In this document: positions 1 through 5,999 of the stretch, piece after piece
Layout: each line of letters opens with the position of its first letter
How positions within the stretch are numbered: position 1 is the first letter of the stretch
Origin: UBA724 sp049596815
GTDB lineage: Bacteria > Bacteroidota > Bacteroidia > Flavobacteriales > Flavobacteriaceae
Assembly (NCBI GenBank): GCA_049596815.1
Contig: JBMYLY010000055.1
Location: 1-8,564 of the forward strand
DNA length: 8,564 bases
Direction of reading: 5' to 3'
Translations under genes and position numbers: made by a program
The notes under the pieces: generated by a model
The model's database searches: none
Told to the model about the DNA's origin: nothing
Seen by the model: only the letters and a program-made list of their open reading frames with translations

Positions 1-115
1 GTAGGGTGGTCACACCGGGGCGTATCTCCGATGCCAGCATGCCCAAAGTTTTGGATACAATTTGGGCACTCTCACGAATGAGTTCGATTTCCGCTGCTGT
101 CTTTTGCAATCCCAT
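1..115 (-). CDS. map: Type I methionine aminopeptidase, N-terminal fragment (cut by window edge)
   Basis: The minus strand from an ATG at 115 reads MGLQKTAAEIELIRES, continuing to an IRPGVTTL stretch at the left edge (38 codons visible). This is the characteristic opening of type I methionine aminopeptidases: a first helix in which the enzyme 'checks' IELIRESAQIV, followed by the EIRPGVTT loop. The family removes the initiator methionine from nascent cytosolic proteins and uses a dinuclear metal site; the metal ligands lie further left, outside the window. No signal peptide is visible, as expected for a cytosolic enzyme. The start lies 4 nt after the stop of the upstream thioredoxin-fold gene, so the two are very probably cotranscribed. 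Identification rests only on the N-terminus and is therefore good but not complete. Confidence 0.82.
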   Translation of the reverse strand, partial: MGLQKTAAEIELIRESAQIVSKTLGMLASEIRPGVTTL

Positions 116-119
116 ATGC

Positions 120-614
120 CTAAAACTCGTATGCGTGTTTGTACTCCTTTCCCTGTGTTATGTATAGCATGTCTTGTTCCAAACTGAAAATGGGAAATTC
201 CACAATGCGGTTGATTTCTTTGCCGTTGCGACTCAATATAAAAGTGGGTACGTTGGTAATACCGGCCTCAGTCGCACTGCCATCGGGCACCAACTTGTTT
301 TCGTCGACAGCAATCAAATTTACAATTACTTCATCGTCTAAAGCATCCATGATTTTAAAAAAAGCAGGCACTTCTCGTTGGCTGTCCGAGCACCATGTAC
401 CCATAAAAAGGGTAACAGTTACACCATCAAAGGCAGTTTTTAGGTCAGCAACCAAAGTATTGTCTAAAAGATGCGCGTCATAGTTTTCTGTAAACCATGT
501 TGCGTGTGGTTCCATTTCCAAATCGGCACGCTGAATGCTACCCAAAAGAATATCAGTATCCTGACTCCATGCGGTTAGAGAAACGAGCAAACAAAAAATA
601 AAGGGGCTCTTCAT
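120..614 (-). CDS. Exported thioredoxin-fold protein with a single-cysteine WCSDS active-site motif
   Basis: This encodes 164 residues. The N-terminus, MKSPFIFCLLVSLTAWSQ, is a short signal peptide with likely cleavage near residue 17 or 18, so the protein should act outside the cytoplasm. Residues about 63 to 135 form a thioredoxin-like core: a hydrophobic strand, the active-site motif G72-T-W-C75-S-D-S78, and the cis-proline loop N-V-P123-T-F. The second redox cysteine of the usual CxxC is replaced by serine (S78), and the only other cysteine, C8, lies in the signal peptide. The mature protein therefore has one cysteine and cannot form the usual intramolecular disulfide. As I recall, Bacteroidota 'thioredoxin family' proteins with WCSDS are common, but their substrate is not established; a monothiol reductase, isomerase-like or thiol-binding role is inference. 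It sits 6 nt after gpmI and 4 nt before map, so it is probably cotranscribed with both. Confidence 0.85.
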   Translation of the reverse strand: MKSPFIFCLLVSLTAWSQDTDILLGSIQRADLEMEPHATWFTENYDAHLLDNTLVADLKTAFDGVTVTLFMGTWCSDSQREVPAFFKIMDALDDEVIVNLIAVDENKLVPDGSATEAGITNVPTFILSRNGKEINRIVEFPIFSLEQDMLYITQGKEYKHAYEF

Positions 615-620
615 AGGGAT

Positions 621-2138
621 TTAGATTAAAGATTCTGATGTCATCACATCGGGTTGCGCAACTCCCATTAACTCAAGTATGGTAGGTGCAATATTGCTCA
701 AGTTACCATTTTTTAGGCTTTTGAGATCGTTGTCCACCAAAATGATTGGCACCGGATTCGTGGTATGTGCCGTATTGGGACTGCCGTCCGGATTGATCAT
801 GGTGTCGCAGTTGCCGTGATCGGCAATGACAATCACACTGAAGCCACCCTCTTGTGCTGCTTCGACCACATCTTTCGTGCAAAGATCCACTGTTTCACAA
901 GCCTTGATGGCAGCTTCCATACTCCCTGTATGGCCCACCATATCGGGATTGGCAAAGTTGAGGCACACAAAATCTACCGCTTGAGATTTGAGCTTGGGCA
1001 CAATGGCATCACGAATTTCATAGGCACTCATTTCGGGCTTCAAATCATAGGTAGCTACTTTTGGCGAAGGACACAAGATGCGTTCCTCACCCTCAAATGG
1101 TTCTTCCCGGCCTCCGTTAAAGAAAAAGGTCACGTGGGGATATTTTTCTGTCTCCGCGATTCTGATTTGGGTTTTTCCGGCTTTTGCCAGTACCTCACCC
1201 AAGGGCAAGGCCACATTCTCTTTGTCAAACACCACATGAACACCCTTAAAGGACTCGTCGTAGTTGGTCATAGTGACATAGTGCAAATCGAGTTTTCGCA
1301 TTTCATATTCTGGCATATCTACCTGATGCAATGCCTGTGTAAGTTGACGTCCACGATCGGTTCTGAAGTTAAAGAACACCACCACATCACCCGCTTGAAT
1401 TTGCCCATTGGGTTGTCCATCTTTCCCAAGAACACAAATAGGTTCTATAAACTCATCGGTGACGTTGTTGGCATAACTCTCCTCAATGGTAGCTTGGATG
1501 TTGGCAGTTTGTTTTCCGGTTCCATGAACGAGTAGGTCATAGGCTTTTTTGACACGCTCCCAGCGTTTGTCACGATCCATGGCATAGTAGCGCCCCACCA
1601 CAGAGGCGATTTTTGCGTTGTTTTCTTCACATGACTTTTCGAGTCGGGTCAAAAATCCAAGTCCCGACTTGGGATCCACATCCCGACCATCCGTAAAGGC
1701 ATGAACCAACACATTGGGTACTTCGGCTTGGTGGGCAGCGCGTAGCAAACCCTCAATGTGGTTGATGTGCGCATGTACACCTCCATCGGAGACCAACCCC
1801 AAAAAATGTAGGTTTTTGTTGTTTTCTTTGGCGTAAGCAAAAGCCTCTTGCAAAACAGCTTCGCTTTTAAGACTGTCTTCATTGACAGCCAAGTTGATTT
1901 TGGCCAAATCTTGATAAACAATACGACCCGCACCAAGGTTGACATGCCCTACCTCACTGTTGCCCATTTGACCGTCGGGAAGCCCGACTTCCATACCATC
2001 GGTTCGAAGGGTGGCATGGGGGTATTGGGTGTATAGCTTGTCGGTAAAGGGAGTGTTTGCTTGTTCAACTGCGGAAACTTCTGCTGTGGGCGAAATGCCC
2101 CAGCCATCCAAAATCATCAAAACTACGCGTTTGTTCAT
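621..2138 (-). CDS. gpmI: 2,3-bisphosphoglycerate-independent phosphoglycerate mutase
   Basis: This encodes 505 residues, full length for the family (about 505 to 515). It interconverts 3-phosphoglycerate and 2-phosphoglycerate in glycolysis and gluconeogenesis, in the cytosol, through a phosphoserine intermediate and two Mn2+ ions. Visible motifs, in order: D11 in MILDGWG (metal ligand); the nucleophile S61 in GNSEVGH; H122 in SDGGVHAH; R152-D153 in TDGRDVDP; the FRTDRGR segment (259 to 265) of the substrate-binding transferase domain; D399 and H403 in NPDMVGH; D440-H441 in IADHGN; and H458 in TAHTTN. All expected catalytic and metal-binding residues are present, so the enzyme should be active. 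The ATG at 2138 gives the canonical start just before VVLMILDGWG. It lies 49 nt downstream of the M15 peptidase gene and 6 nt upstream of the thioredoxin-fold gene. Long open frames antisense to it are shadows. Confidence 0.98.
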   Translation of the reverse strand: MNKRVVLMILDGWGISPTAEVSAVEQANTPFTDKLYTQYPHATLRTDGMEVGLPDGQMGNSEVGHVNLGAGRIVYQDLAKINLAVNEDSLKSEAVLQEAFAYAKENNKNLHFLGLVSDGGVHAHINHIEGLLRAAHQAEVPNVLVHAFTDGRDVDPKSGLGFLTRLEKSCEENNAKIASVVGRYYAMDRDKRWERVKKAYDLLVHGTGKQTANIQATIEESYANNVTDEFIEPICVLGKDGQPNGQIQAGDVVVFFNFRTDRGRQLTQALHQVDMPEYEMRKLDLHYVTMTNYDESFKGVHVVFDKENVALPLGEVLAKAGKTQIRIAETEKYPHVTFFFNGGREEPFEGEERILCPSPKVATYDLKPEMSAYEIRDAIVPKLKSQAVDFVCLNFANPDMVGHTGSMEAAIKACETVDLCTKDVVEAAQEGGFSVIVIADHGNCDTMINPDGSPNTAHTTNPVPIILVDNDLKSLKNGNLSNIAPTILELMGVAQPDVMTSESLI

Positions 2139-2156
2139 GCTGCTTTTTTACGCATG

Positions 2157-2164
2157 CAAAGATA
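2157..2164 (-). promoter_or_regulatory. Candidate -7 promoter box (TATCTTTG) upstream of gpmI
   Basis: Read on the minus strand, the sequence is TATCTTTG, a full match to the Bacteroidota sigma-A -7 consensus TAnnTTTG, 18 nt upstream of the gpmI ATG. No convincing -33 TTTG lies at the expected 19 to 21 nt upstream. It lies in the 49-nt gap after the M15 peptidase gene and could give gpmI, the thioredoxin-fold gene and map their own transcript. An 8-nt AT-rich match can arise by chance, so this is tentative. Confidence 0.4.
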
Positions 2165-2187
2165 TAGAACCCAATCTAGAAAACCAC

Positions 2188-2886
2188 TTATTGTAGGTCA
2201 ATAAGCAACGGATTGATATCCAGTAGCTGTTGGTTTTTATATCTGCTCAAAAAGGCCGCATCCATATGCATGGCGCCCTCAAGTTTGTGGTCGCTCAACT
2301 TATCGATTAAGCTTAGGCGGATGTATTCTTTTAAAAAAGTGATGGATAGCGGCGCATAGCTGTAGTGCCAGGGTTCGTAGGCAAAACCTTTGCGGTTGGG
2401 GTCGTTGGTATACACCAAGAAAAACCCGAAGTCTTCGGCATGGGTTTCCATCCAAATCCGAAGGGGTTCGTAGGGTCCGCCGTTGTGAAACTTTTCTGCG
2501 ACCAATATGTCACCTTCTTTGGGGATGTTTCCATCCGTAATGTCTATGTCTGTCCCCCAGTGGTGACGCGAAGTACCTGGTAGGGTAGAGTAGGTGATGA
2601 TTTTTTGAATGGCATCTGGCCCTGTCATACCTTCAGCTGTAAATTGCTTGTATTTGCGGTTCCAAATGCTGCGCTGTCGGTCATAGCTTCGGTAACCCGA
2701 GACCAATTCCAAATCGATACCGGCTGTTTTGGCGGCATCTTGCATTTTTTTAAAGGCTTCCATGGCTGTGGGGTGCATCCCTTGGGAGTCCCATGCTGGA
2801 TTGCCTTTACCGGTAAGCAAGTCGGAGTTGGTAGACTGGCTATTTGCATAAATCATACACAACAAAAATAACAGCTTTGGATTCAT
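2188..2886 (-). CDS. M15 family (VanY-type) D-alanyl-D-alanine carboxypeptidase
   Basis: This encodes 232 residues. A hydrophobic start, MNPKLLFLLCMIYANSQS, suggests export; C10 is not in a convincing lipobox. The M15B zinc peptidase fold is clear: SGYRSYDRQ (63 to 71) is the conserved substrate-pocket segment, S106-R-H108-H-W-G-T-D-I-D115 supplies two zinc ligands (H108, D115), and E171-P-W-H174-Y supplies the catalytic glutamate and third zinc ligand. Family members trim the terminal D-Ala from peptidoglycan stem peptides, or cleave related D,D- or L,D-bonds, in the periplasm; housekeeping wall remodelling is likelier than vancomycin resistance, since no vanHAX/vanRS-like genes are present. 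The C-terminal tail (about 195 to 232) extends beyond the catalytic core. The start overlaps the stop of the upstream GNAT gene by 4 nt (ATGA), indicating translational coupling. The exact substrate is not determined. Confidence 0.92.
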   Translation of the reverse strand: MNPKLLFLLCMIYANSQSTNSDLLTGKGNPAWDSQGMHPTAMEAFKKMQDAAKTAGIDLELVSGYRSYDRQRSIWNRKYKQFTAEGMTGPDAIQKIITYSTLPGTSRHHWGTDIDITDGNIPKEGDILVAEKFHNGGPYEPLRIWMETHAEDFGFFLVYTNDPNRKGFAYEPWHYSYAPLSITFLKEYIRLSLIDKLSDHKLEGAMHMDAAFLSRYKNQQLLDINPLLIDLQ

Positions 2887-3335
2887 AAAATGTGCTTGGT
2901 CATATAATGATGAGGACCCGCAATGGGAATGTCAAACTCAGGACCTTCAATAATAAATCCCATTTTCTGGTAGAAAGGTACGGCAATCCGTCGTGCGTTC
3001 ATCCACAATAGGCCAATCTTTTGTTGTTCAACTCGTCTTTCAGCGGCTTTTACCAAGGCCGCTCCGATGCCTTTGCCCCTTTCTGTATCCAACACCGCCA
3101 TGCCCCGCAATTGCACATTGGGTACCTCAGCACGCGCATAGGGTGGATTGGTCATAAGAGTCAGGACGCCTATAATTTTATCTTCCAAAAAAGCACCCAA
3201 GTGCAGGGTGTCGCTGACTTCATCCCCATCAAACACACAGGTCTCACGAGGCAAACCCGGTCGCAGCACAGGATGCCGCACAGCATGGGTTTCCCAAGCA
3301 GAAATGGATTTAATGTGTATTTTTGGTGGGTTCAT
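2883..3335 (-). CDS. GNAT family N-acetyltransferase
   Basis: This encodes 150 residues, normal for a single-domain GNAT. The order is: N-terminal substrate-side helices with RHPVLRPGLP (20 to 29), a strand with TLHLGAFL (43 to 50), motif A with LRGMAVLDTERGKGIGAALV (E85-R-G-K-G-I-G91 is the acetyl-CoA pyrophosphate loop), and motif B with FYQKMGF (121 to 127). The RHxVLRPG opening is typical of a common subgroup of uncharacterised GNATs; the substrate cannot be predicted. The start is well fixed: an in-frame TAG lies two codons upstream of the ATG at 3335, and the next in-frame methionine is at residue 61. The stop overlaps the M15 peptidase start (ATGA), so the two are cotranslated. The 5' end lies 5 nt from the divergent GNAT gene at 3341, so its promoter must lie inside that gene; TACATTTA at 3366 to 3373 (minus) is a weak candidate. 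Confidence 0.93.
   Translation of the reverse strand: MNPPKIHIKSISAWETHAVRHPVLRPGLPRETCVFDGDEVSDTLHLGAFLEDKIIGVLTLMTNPPYARAEVPNVQLRGMAVLDTERGKGIGAALVKAAERRVEQQKIGLLWMNARRIAVPFYQKMGFIIEGPEFDIPIAGPHHYMTKHIL
3318..3325 (+). promoter_or_regulatory. Candidate -7 box (TATTTTTG) for the plus-strand GNAT gene
   Basis: TATTTTTG matches TAnnTTTG exactly and ends 15 nt before the ATG at 3341, leaving a 5' leader of only about ten nucleotides. It lies inside the first codons of the divergent GNAT gene, as it must because only 5 nt separate the two starts. No good -33 TTTG is seen at the usual distance, so the assignment is tentative. Confidence 0.35.
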
Positions 3336-3340
3336 TTGCT

Positions 3341-3778
3341 ATGAAAACACTTCAATTCGACTATCTAAATGTAGCCAAAATCGAGGAAATTTTGCCTTTG
3401 ATGCAAGATTTCACCAATCACAAATACAGCGATTCGGTGTTGTTTTCTCGGCTCAAGGCTATGTTTGATTACGATTACGCTTGTGCGGGGATTTATTTGG
3501 ATGCCCAACTGATAGGATTTTGTGGCATGTGGTTTCAGACCCGCCACTACTCGGGGAAAAGTTGTGAGTTAGACCATTTCTATATTGACACAGCCTACCA
3601 AGGGCGTGGCTACGGACAACAATTTTTGGATTGGGTCGAAAAAGAACTGACCCCCCAAGGGTATGAGGCCATTGAGCTCAATGTGTACAAAGAAAACACA
3701 GCCGCCCACCGCTTTTATGAGCGCGAGGGCTTTGAGCATTTGGGCCTACACTATGTCAAGCGTCTTAACAAGGCGTAG
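3341..3778 (+). CDS. GNAT family N-acetyltransferase
   Basis: This encodes 145 residues. The ATG at 3341 (MKTLQFDYLN) is preferred over an in-frame TTG at 3323, because the family's first strand and helix (LNVAKIEEILPLMQDF) begin right after it and TTG would add six unremarkable residues. Motif A is ELDHFYIDTAYQGRGYGQQF with the acetyl-CoA loop Q87-G-R-G-Y-G92. Motif B is NVYKENTAAHRFYEREGF (114 to 131), which strongly resembles small-molecule and RimI-like GNATs. No signal peptide is present, so it is cytosolic. The substrate is unknown. The divergent neighbour is also a GNAT but belongs to a different subgroup (little shared sequence outside motif A), so this is unlikely to be a recent inverted duplication. 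It is followed by a 53-nt gap and then the exported-protein operon. Confidence 0.92.
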   Translation: MKTLQFDYLNVAKIEEILPLMQDFTNHKYSDSVLFSRLKAMFDYDYACAGIYLDAQLIGFCGMWFQTRHYSGKSCELDHFYIDTAYQGRGYGQQFLDWVEKELTPQGYEAIELNVYKENTAAHRFYEREGFEHLGLHYVKRLNKA

Positions 3779-3806
3779 TTTAACAAAACATTAGCGTATT
3801 TTTTGG

Positions 3807-3814
3807 TACCTTTC
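3807..3814 (+). promoter_or_regulatory. Weak candidate -7 box (TACCTTTC) before the CarboxypepD_reg-like operon
   Basis: TACCTTTC matches seven of eight positions of TAnnTTTG, 17 nt before the ATG at 3832, inside the 53-nt gap after the GNAT gene. A TTTAACAAAAC stretch (3779 to 3789) lies where a -33 region would fall but lacks TTTG. It is the only plausible promoter-like sequence in the gap; readthrough from the GNAT gene is equally possible. Confidence 0.22.
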
Positions 3815-3831
3815 GATGGTTAAAATCACCT

Positions 3832-4563
3832 ATGCGACTTTGGTTGTTTCTCGGATGTGTGTTGGTAGGAAACCTCGTATCTGCCCAACAAGATTACCGC
3901 ACCTGGCTTCGAGGCAAGGTGCTTTACCAAGACAGCAATGTGGTGGCGGCCAATGTACTCAATACCACTTCTGAAAATGCTACCATCACAGACGAGAACG
4001 GCAATTTTGCCATTGAAGTAAAACTCAATGATGAGTTGATATTCTCTTCTGTGCAGTATGAGATTCGCGCGATTGTAATCACCAAAGAAATCTTACAGCG
4101 CAACCGCTTGGTGGTGGATGTCCGTGAAAAAATTACCCAACTCGACGAGGTTGTTATCAGCCCGAACCGACCCGAAGCCTTTTTGAATGTCAAAGAAGAG
4201 GAATTCAAGCAGTTTGACTATACCGCAGACAAGTCGACACGTGTGGAAAACGAGCTGATGCGGCAAAACCAACTTTACAACGGGGTCGATTTTGTCAATA
4301 TTTTTAAGCTATTGTATAAAATCCTGCGCCCTGAACAGTCCAAGGAACAGGAATTTAGCTTTGCCCCGAGTGAAGTGATTCGACAGATTTATCCTGAAGT
4401 ATTTTTCACCTCTCAACTCAATATAGACCCCGACGAAATCGACTTGTTTTTGCAATATTGCGATAATCGCATTGACACCAAAGACTTGCTCAAGCGCGAA
4501 AATGAGTTTCAACTGATGGATTTTTTAATCAAGCAAAGTGAGAAGTTCCACAAAGCACGTTAG
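3832..4563 (+). CDS. Exported CarboxypepD_reg-like domain protein (first of a tandem paralogue pair)
   Basis: This encodes 243 residues. MRLWLFLGCVLVGNLVSAQQ is a clear signal peptide with likely cleavage after A18. Residues about 26 to 110 form a beta-sandwich of the CarboxypepD_reg-like type: LRGKVLYQDSNVVAANVLN, then T51-I-T-D-E-N-G-N-F59, then strands to LDEVVISP (104 to 111). That module is familiar from the N-termini of SusC/TonB-dependent transporters, but no plug or barrel follows. The remaining 130 residues are mostly predicted helical and end in an acidic IDPDEIDLFLQYC segment (198 to 210). The next gene has the same layout, including the C-terminal IDxDE segment, so the two look like an old tandem duplication. 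The product is expected in the periplasm or at the outer membrane; its function is unknown. The stop lies 26 nt inside the next gene, suggesting coupled translation. Confidence 0.85.
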   Translation: MRLWLFLGCVLVGNLVSAQQDYRTWLRGKVLYQDSNVVAANVLNTTSENATITDENGNFAIEVKLNDELIFSSVQYEIRAIVITKEILQRNRLVVDVREKITQLDEVVISPNRPEAFLNVKEEEFKQFDYTADKSTRVENELMRQNQLYNGVDFVNIFKLLYKILRPEQSKEQEFSFAPSEVIRQIYPEVFFTSQLNIDPDEIDLFLQYCDNRIDTKDLLKRENEFQLMDFLIKQSEKFHKAR

Positions 4564-5329
4564 TCTAGTCGTCGCGCTGTTTTGTGTGGGTTTATGGGGT
4601 TATGGACAAGACCTCAAAACCATTAGAGGGACACTGGTGTCCGACTCTTTGGACGTCTCTGCCATTCATGTGGTCAACAAAACGAGTGGCGCCACGACCA
4701 TTACCAACAGCGATGGGAATTTCAAACTCGGTGCCCAAGTGCAAGACACTTTGGTTTTCTCGGCGGTGCATATCCAATTTCAAAGCCTGGTACTGCACAA
4801 AGAAATCTTTGAACAACCCGAACTGCGTGTGTACATACAGCCTGTGGTCAACGAACTCAGCGAGGTGGTGGTCAAACCCCATGACCTTTCAGGGAACCTG
4901 ATGGAGGATATCGCCCAATCGCCCCCGCCTCCGATCAATTTTAGGGATGTAGGCATTCCGGGCTATACAGGCATACGAAAGGAAAAAATCACCTATTCCA
5001 GTACGGGGAAGGTGCTGCTAAGTGCCCTTTTGATACCATTGACACCGTTTGATATTGAAGGCATGTACAAGCAGATCAGCGGCTACAACAAACGCCTGCG
5101 CCAACAACGTTTTTTGGACGCACAATACCAATCCGTGGGCGCTATCATCTCTTTTTATGGACCCTCTTTTTTGATGAATCAATACAGTATCGACGAAGAC
5201 GAAGTATATCCTTTTGTGTTGGGATGTTTGGAAAACCATCCTGCTGCAGCCGATGATTTCAAAAACGGCCACCACGAATTGGTCATGCAAGCCTTTGATG
5301 ATCACAAATCCCAAACCACCGCTCCATGA
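4538..5329 (+). CDS. Exported CarboxypepD_reg-like domain protein (second paralogue, GTG start)
   Basis: This encodes 263 residues. Translation must begin at GTG 4538: an in-frame TAA lies at 4526 to 4528, no other common start occurs between it and the signal peptide, and the first internal methionine is residue 122. The signal peptide is MRSSTKHVSLVVALFCVGLW with likely cleavage near G23. Residues about 28 to 113 match the upstream paralogue strand by strand: IRGTLVSDSLDVSAIHVVNK, TITNSDGNF (54 to 62), DTLVFSAVHIQFQSLVLHKE, LSEVVVKP (107 to 114). A proline run (SPPPPINF, 128 to 135) and a middle section of about 70 residues (YTGIRKEK to SFYGPSF) precede the shared acidic C-terminal motif YSIDEDEVYPFVLGC (216 to 230). 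It overlaps the previous gene by 26 nt and the next by 4 nt (ATGA). Exported; function unknown. Confidence 0.84.
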   Translation: MRSSTKHVSLVVALFCVGLWGYGQDLKTIRGTLVSDSLDVSAIHVVNKTSGATTITNSDGNFKLGAQVQDTLVFSAVHIQFQSLVLHKEIFEQPELRVYIQPVVNELSEVVVKPHDLSGNLMEDIAQSPPPPINFRDVGIPGYTGIRKEKITYSSTGKVLLSALLIPLTPFDIEGMYKQISGYNKRLRQQRFLDAQYQSVGAIISFYGPSFLMNQYSIDEDEVYPFVLGCLENHPAAADDFKNGHHELVMQAFDDHKSQTTAP

Positions 5330-5829
5330 ACTACAAAACCTTTATGATTTTGTTTATGGCTGTTTGCAGTTTGCAATTCAGCACCAACCACAAATACTAT
5401 GTCAGTACCACCGCCATCGACTACCGCCCAGATTTGGGGACTCTACAGCTTACCGTAAAAATATTTACCGACGACTTTCAAAACCTACTCCAAAAACGTT
5501 ATGAGTCCGACTTGCGTTTGGATCCCGATTCGGACCCAGAGAATATCGATTTTTACAGTGCCCGCTATCTACAACAAAAAATCAAACTCAATGTCGATGC
5601 GCAAGCGGTGGCTTTGCAGTATTTGGGAAAAACCTATGATATCGACCAAGTGAGTCTTTTTTTGGAAGTGACAGATGTGCTTGGTTTCAGCACATTGACC
5701 ATCGAGAACACCCTGTTGTTTGAGCTTTTTGACGACCAGCAAAACATCGTCAGGGTAAAGACTCCTACCCAACGAAAAAGCTTTTTACAAACCCAAGGAA
5801 GGGCTCGGGATGTGTTTAAAAGGGAATAG
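5326..5829 (+). CDS. Exported DUF6702-like protein
   Basis: This encodes 167 residues. A hydrophobic N-terminus (MNYKTFMILFMAVCSLQFST) should direct export, with cleavage just before the conserved H22-K-Y-Y-V-S opening. The segment HKYYVSTTAIDYRPDLGTLQ followed by LTVKIFTDDFQNLL (41 to 54), the middle YLQQKIKLNV (81 to 90), and the C-terminal KTPTQRKSFL (145 to 154) are what I associate with DUF6702, a small beta-rich Bacteroidota family without known function; the assignment is from memory of the pattern. Members are often encoded next to an M1 peptidase and a CarboxypepD_reg-like protein, as here. Its ATG overlaps the preceding TGA (ATGA), so it is the third gene of a translationally coupled set. 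A 189-nt gap separates it from the peptidase gene. Confidence 0.8.
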   Translation: MNYKTFMILFMAVCSLQFSTNHKYYVSTTAIDYRPDLGTLQLTVKIFTDDFQNLLQKRYESDLRLDPDSDPENIDFYSARYLQQKIKLNVDAQAVALQYLGKTYDIDQVSLFLEVTDVLGFSTLTIENTLLFELFDDQQNIVRVKTPTQRKSFLQTQGRARDVFKRE

Positions 5830-5891
5830 TGGTATGACAGAGCTCTGATTGTTTAGGCAGGCCTTTGTAATCGGGGTCAATACTTAAATCT

Positions 5892-5916
5892 TTCTTACAA
5901 TCGAGCATTGTAAGAA
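5892..5916. repeat. Perfect 10-bp inverted repeat, 5-nt loop (TTCTTACAAT / ATTGTAAGAA)
   Basis: Arms at 5892 to 5901 and 5907 to 5916 are fully complementary around CGAGC. It lies 62 nt after the DUF6702 stop and 102 nt before the peptidase start. The stem is AT-rich. A seven-T run follows at 5928 to 5934, 11 nt after the stem, too far for a standard intrinsic terminator. It could be a weak terminator of the upstream operon, an mRNA-processing hairpin, or an operator for a dimeric regulator. Confidence 0.6.
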
Positions 5917-5932
5917 TAAAAATACCATTTTT

Positions 5933-5953
5933 TTCTCAAACAAGCCTTGAGAA
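5933..5953. repeat. Second inverted repeat, 7-bp arms, 7-nt loop (TTCTCAA / TTGAGAA)
   Basis: Arms at 5933 to 5939 and 5947 to 5953 match perfectly. The dyad begins 16 nt after the end of the 10-bp dyad; both have arms beginning TTCT and ending AGAA. Short arms make chance occurrence possible. It may be a second operator half or part of a leader hairpin. Confidence 0.4.
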
Positions 5954-5957
5954 TTTC

Positions 5958-5999
5958 TAACCCTTAAAAATCCATTCCTTTTCCCTATTTTTAACCCTT
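5958..5999 (+). repeat. Direct repeat TAACCCTT, two copies 34 bp apart, before the M1 peptidase gene
   Basis: Copies lie at 5958 to 5965 and 5992 to 5999, in AT-rich sequence ending 19 nt before the ATG at 6019. The region from 5954 to 6018 is where a promoter should lie, yet it contains no TAnnTTTG box. The repeats could be activator or alternative-sigma contacts, or chance. Confidence 0.25.

Noticed and set aside
139..483. Plus-strand open frame opposite the thioredoxin-fold gene
   Set aside because: It lies within a gene supported by signal peptide, active-site motif and cis-proline; the antisense translation has no protein-like domain.
765..1535. Long plus-strand open frame (256 codons) opposite gpmI
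   Set aside because: It is fully antisense to a gpmI with all catalytic motifs intact, and its translation is rich in His, Phe and Cys without any recognisable domain: a shadow frame.
2188..2886. Vancomycin-resistance function for the VanY-like protein
   Set aside because: No vanH, vanA/B ligase, vanX or two-component regulator is nearby, and Bacteroidota are shielded by an outer membrane; housekeeping wall remodelling is more likely.
3323..3340. TTG start extending the plus-strand GNAT by six residues
   Set aside because: It would overlap the divergent GNAT start and precede the conserved first strand; the ATG at 3341 fits the family better.
3832..5329. Truncated SusC/TonB-dependent transporters
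   Set aside because: Each gene has its own signal peptide, and the two share a distinct C-terminal segment instead of plug or barrel sequence, so they are complete proteins rather than broken transporters.
5838..5847. Perfect 10-bp palindrome CAGAGCTCTG just after the DUF6702 stop
   Set aside because: It has no loop, no T-run and no partner copy; chance is the simplest explanation.
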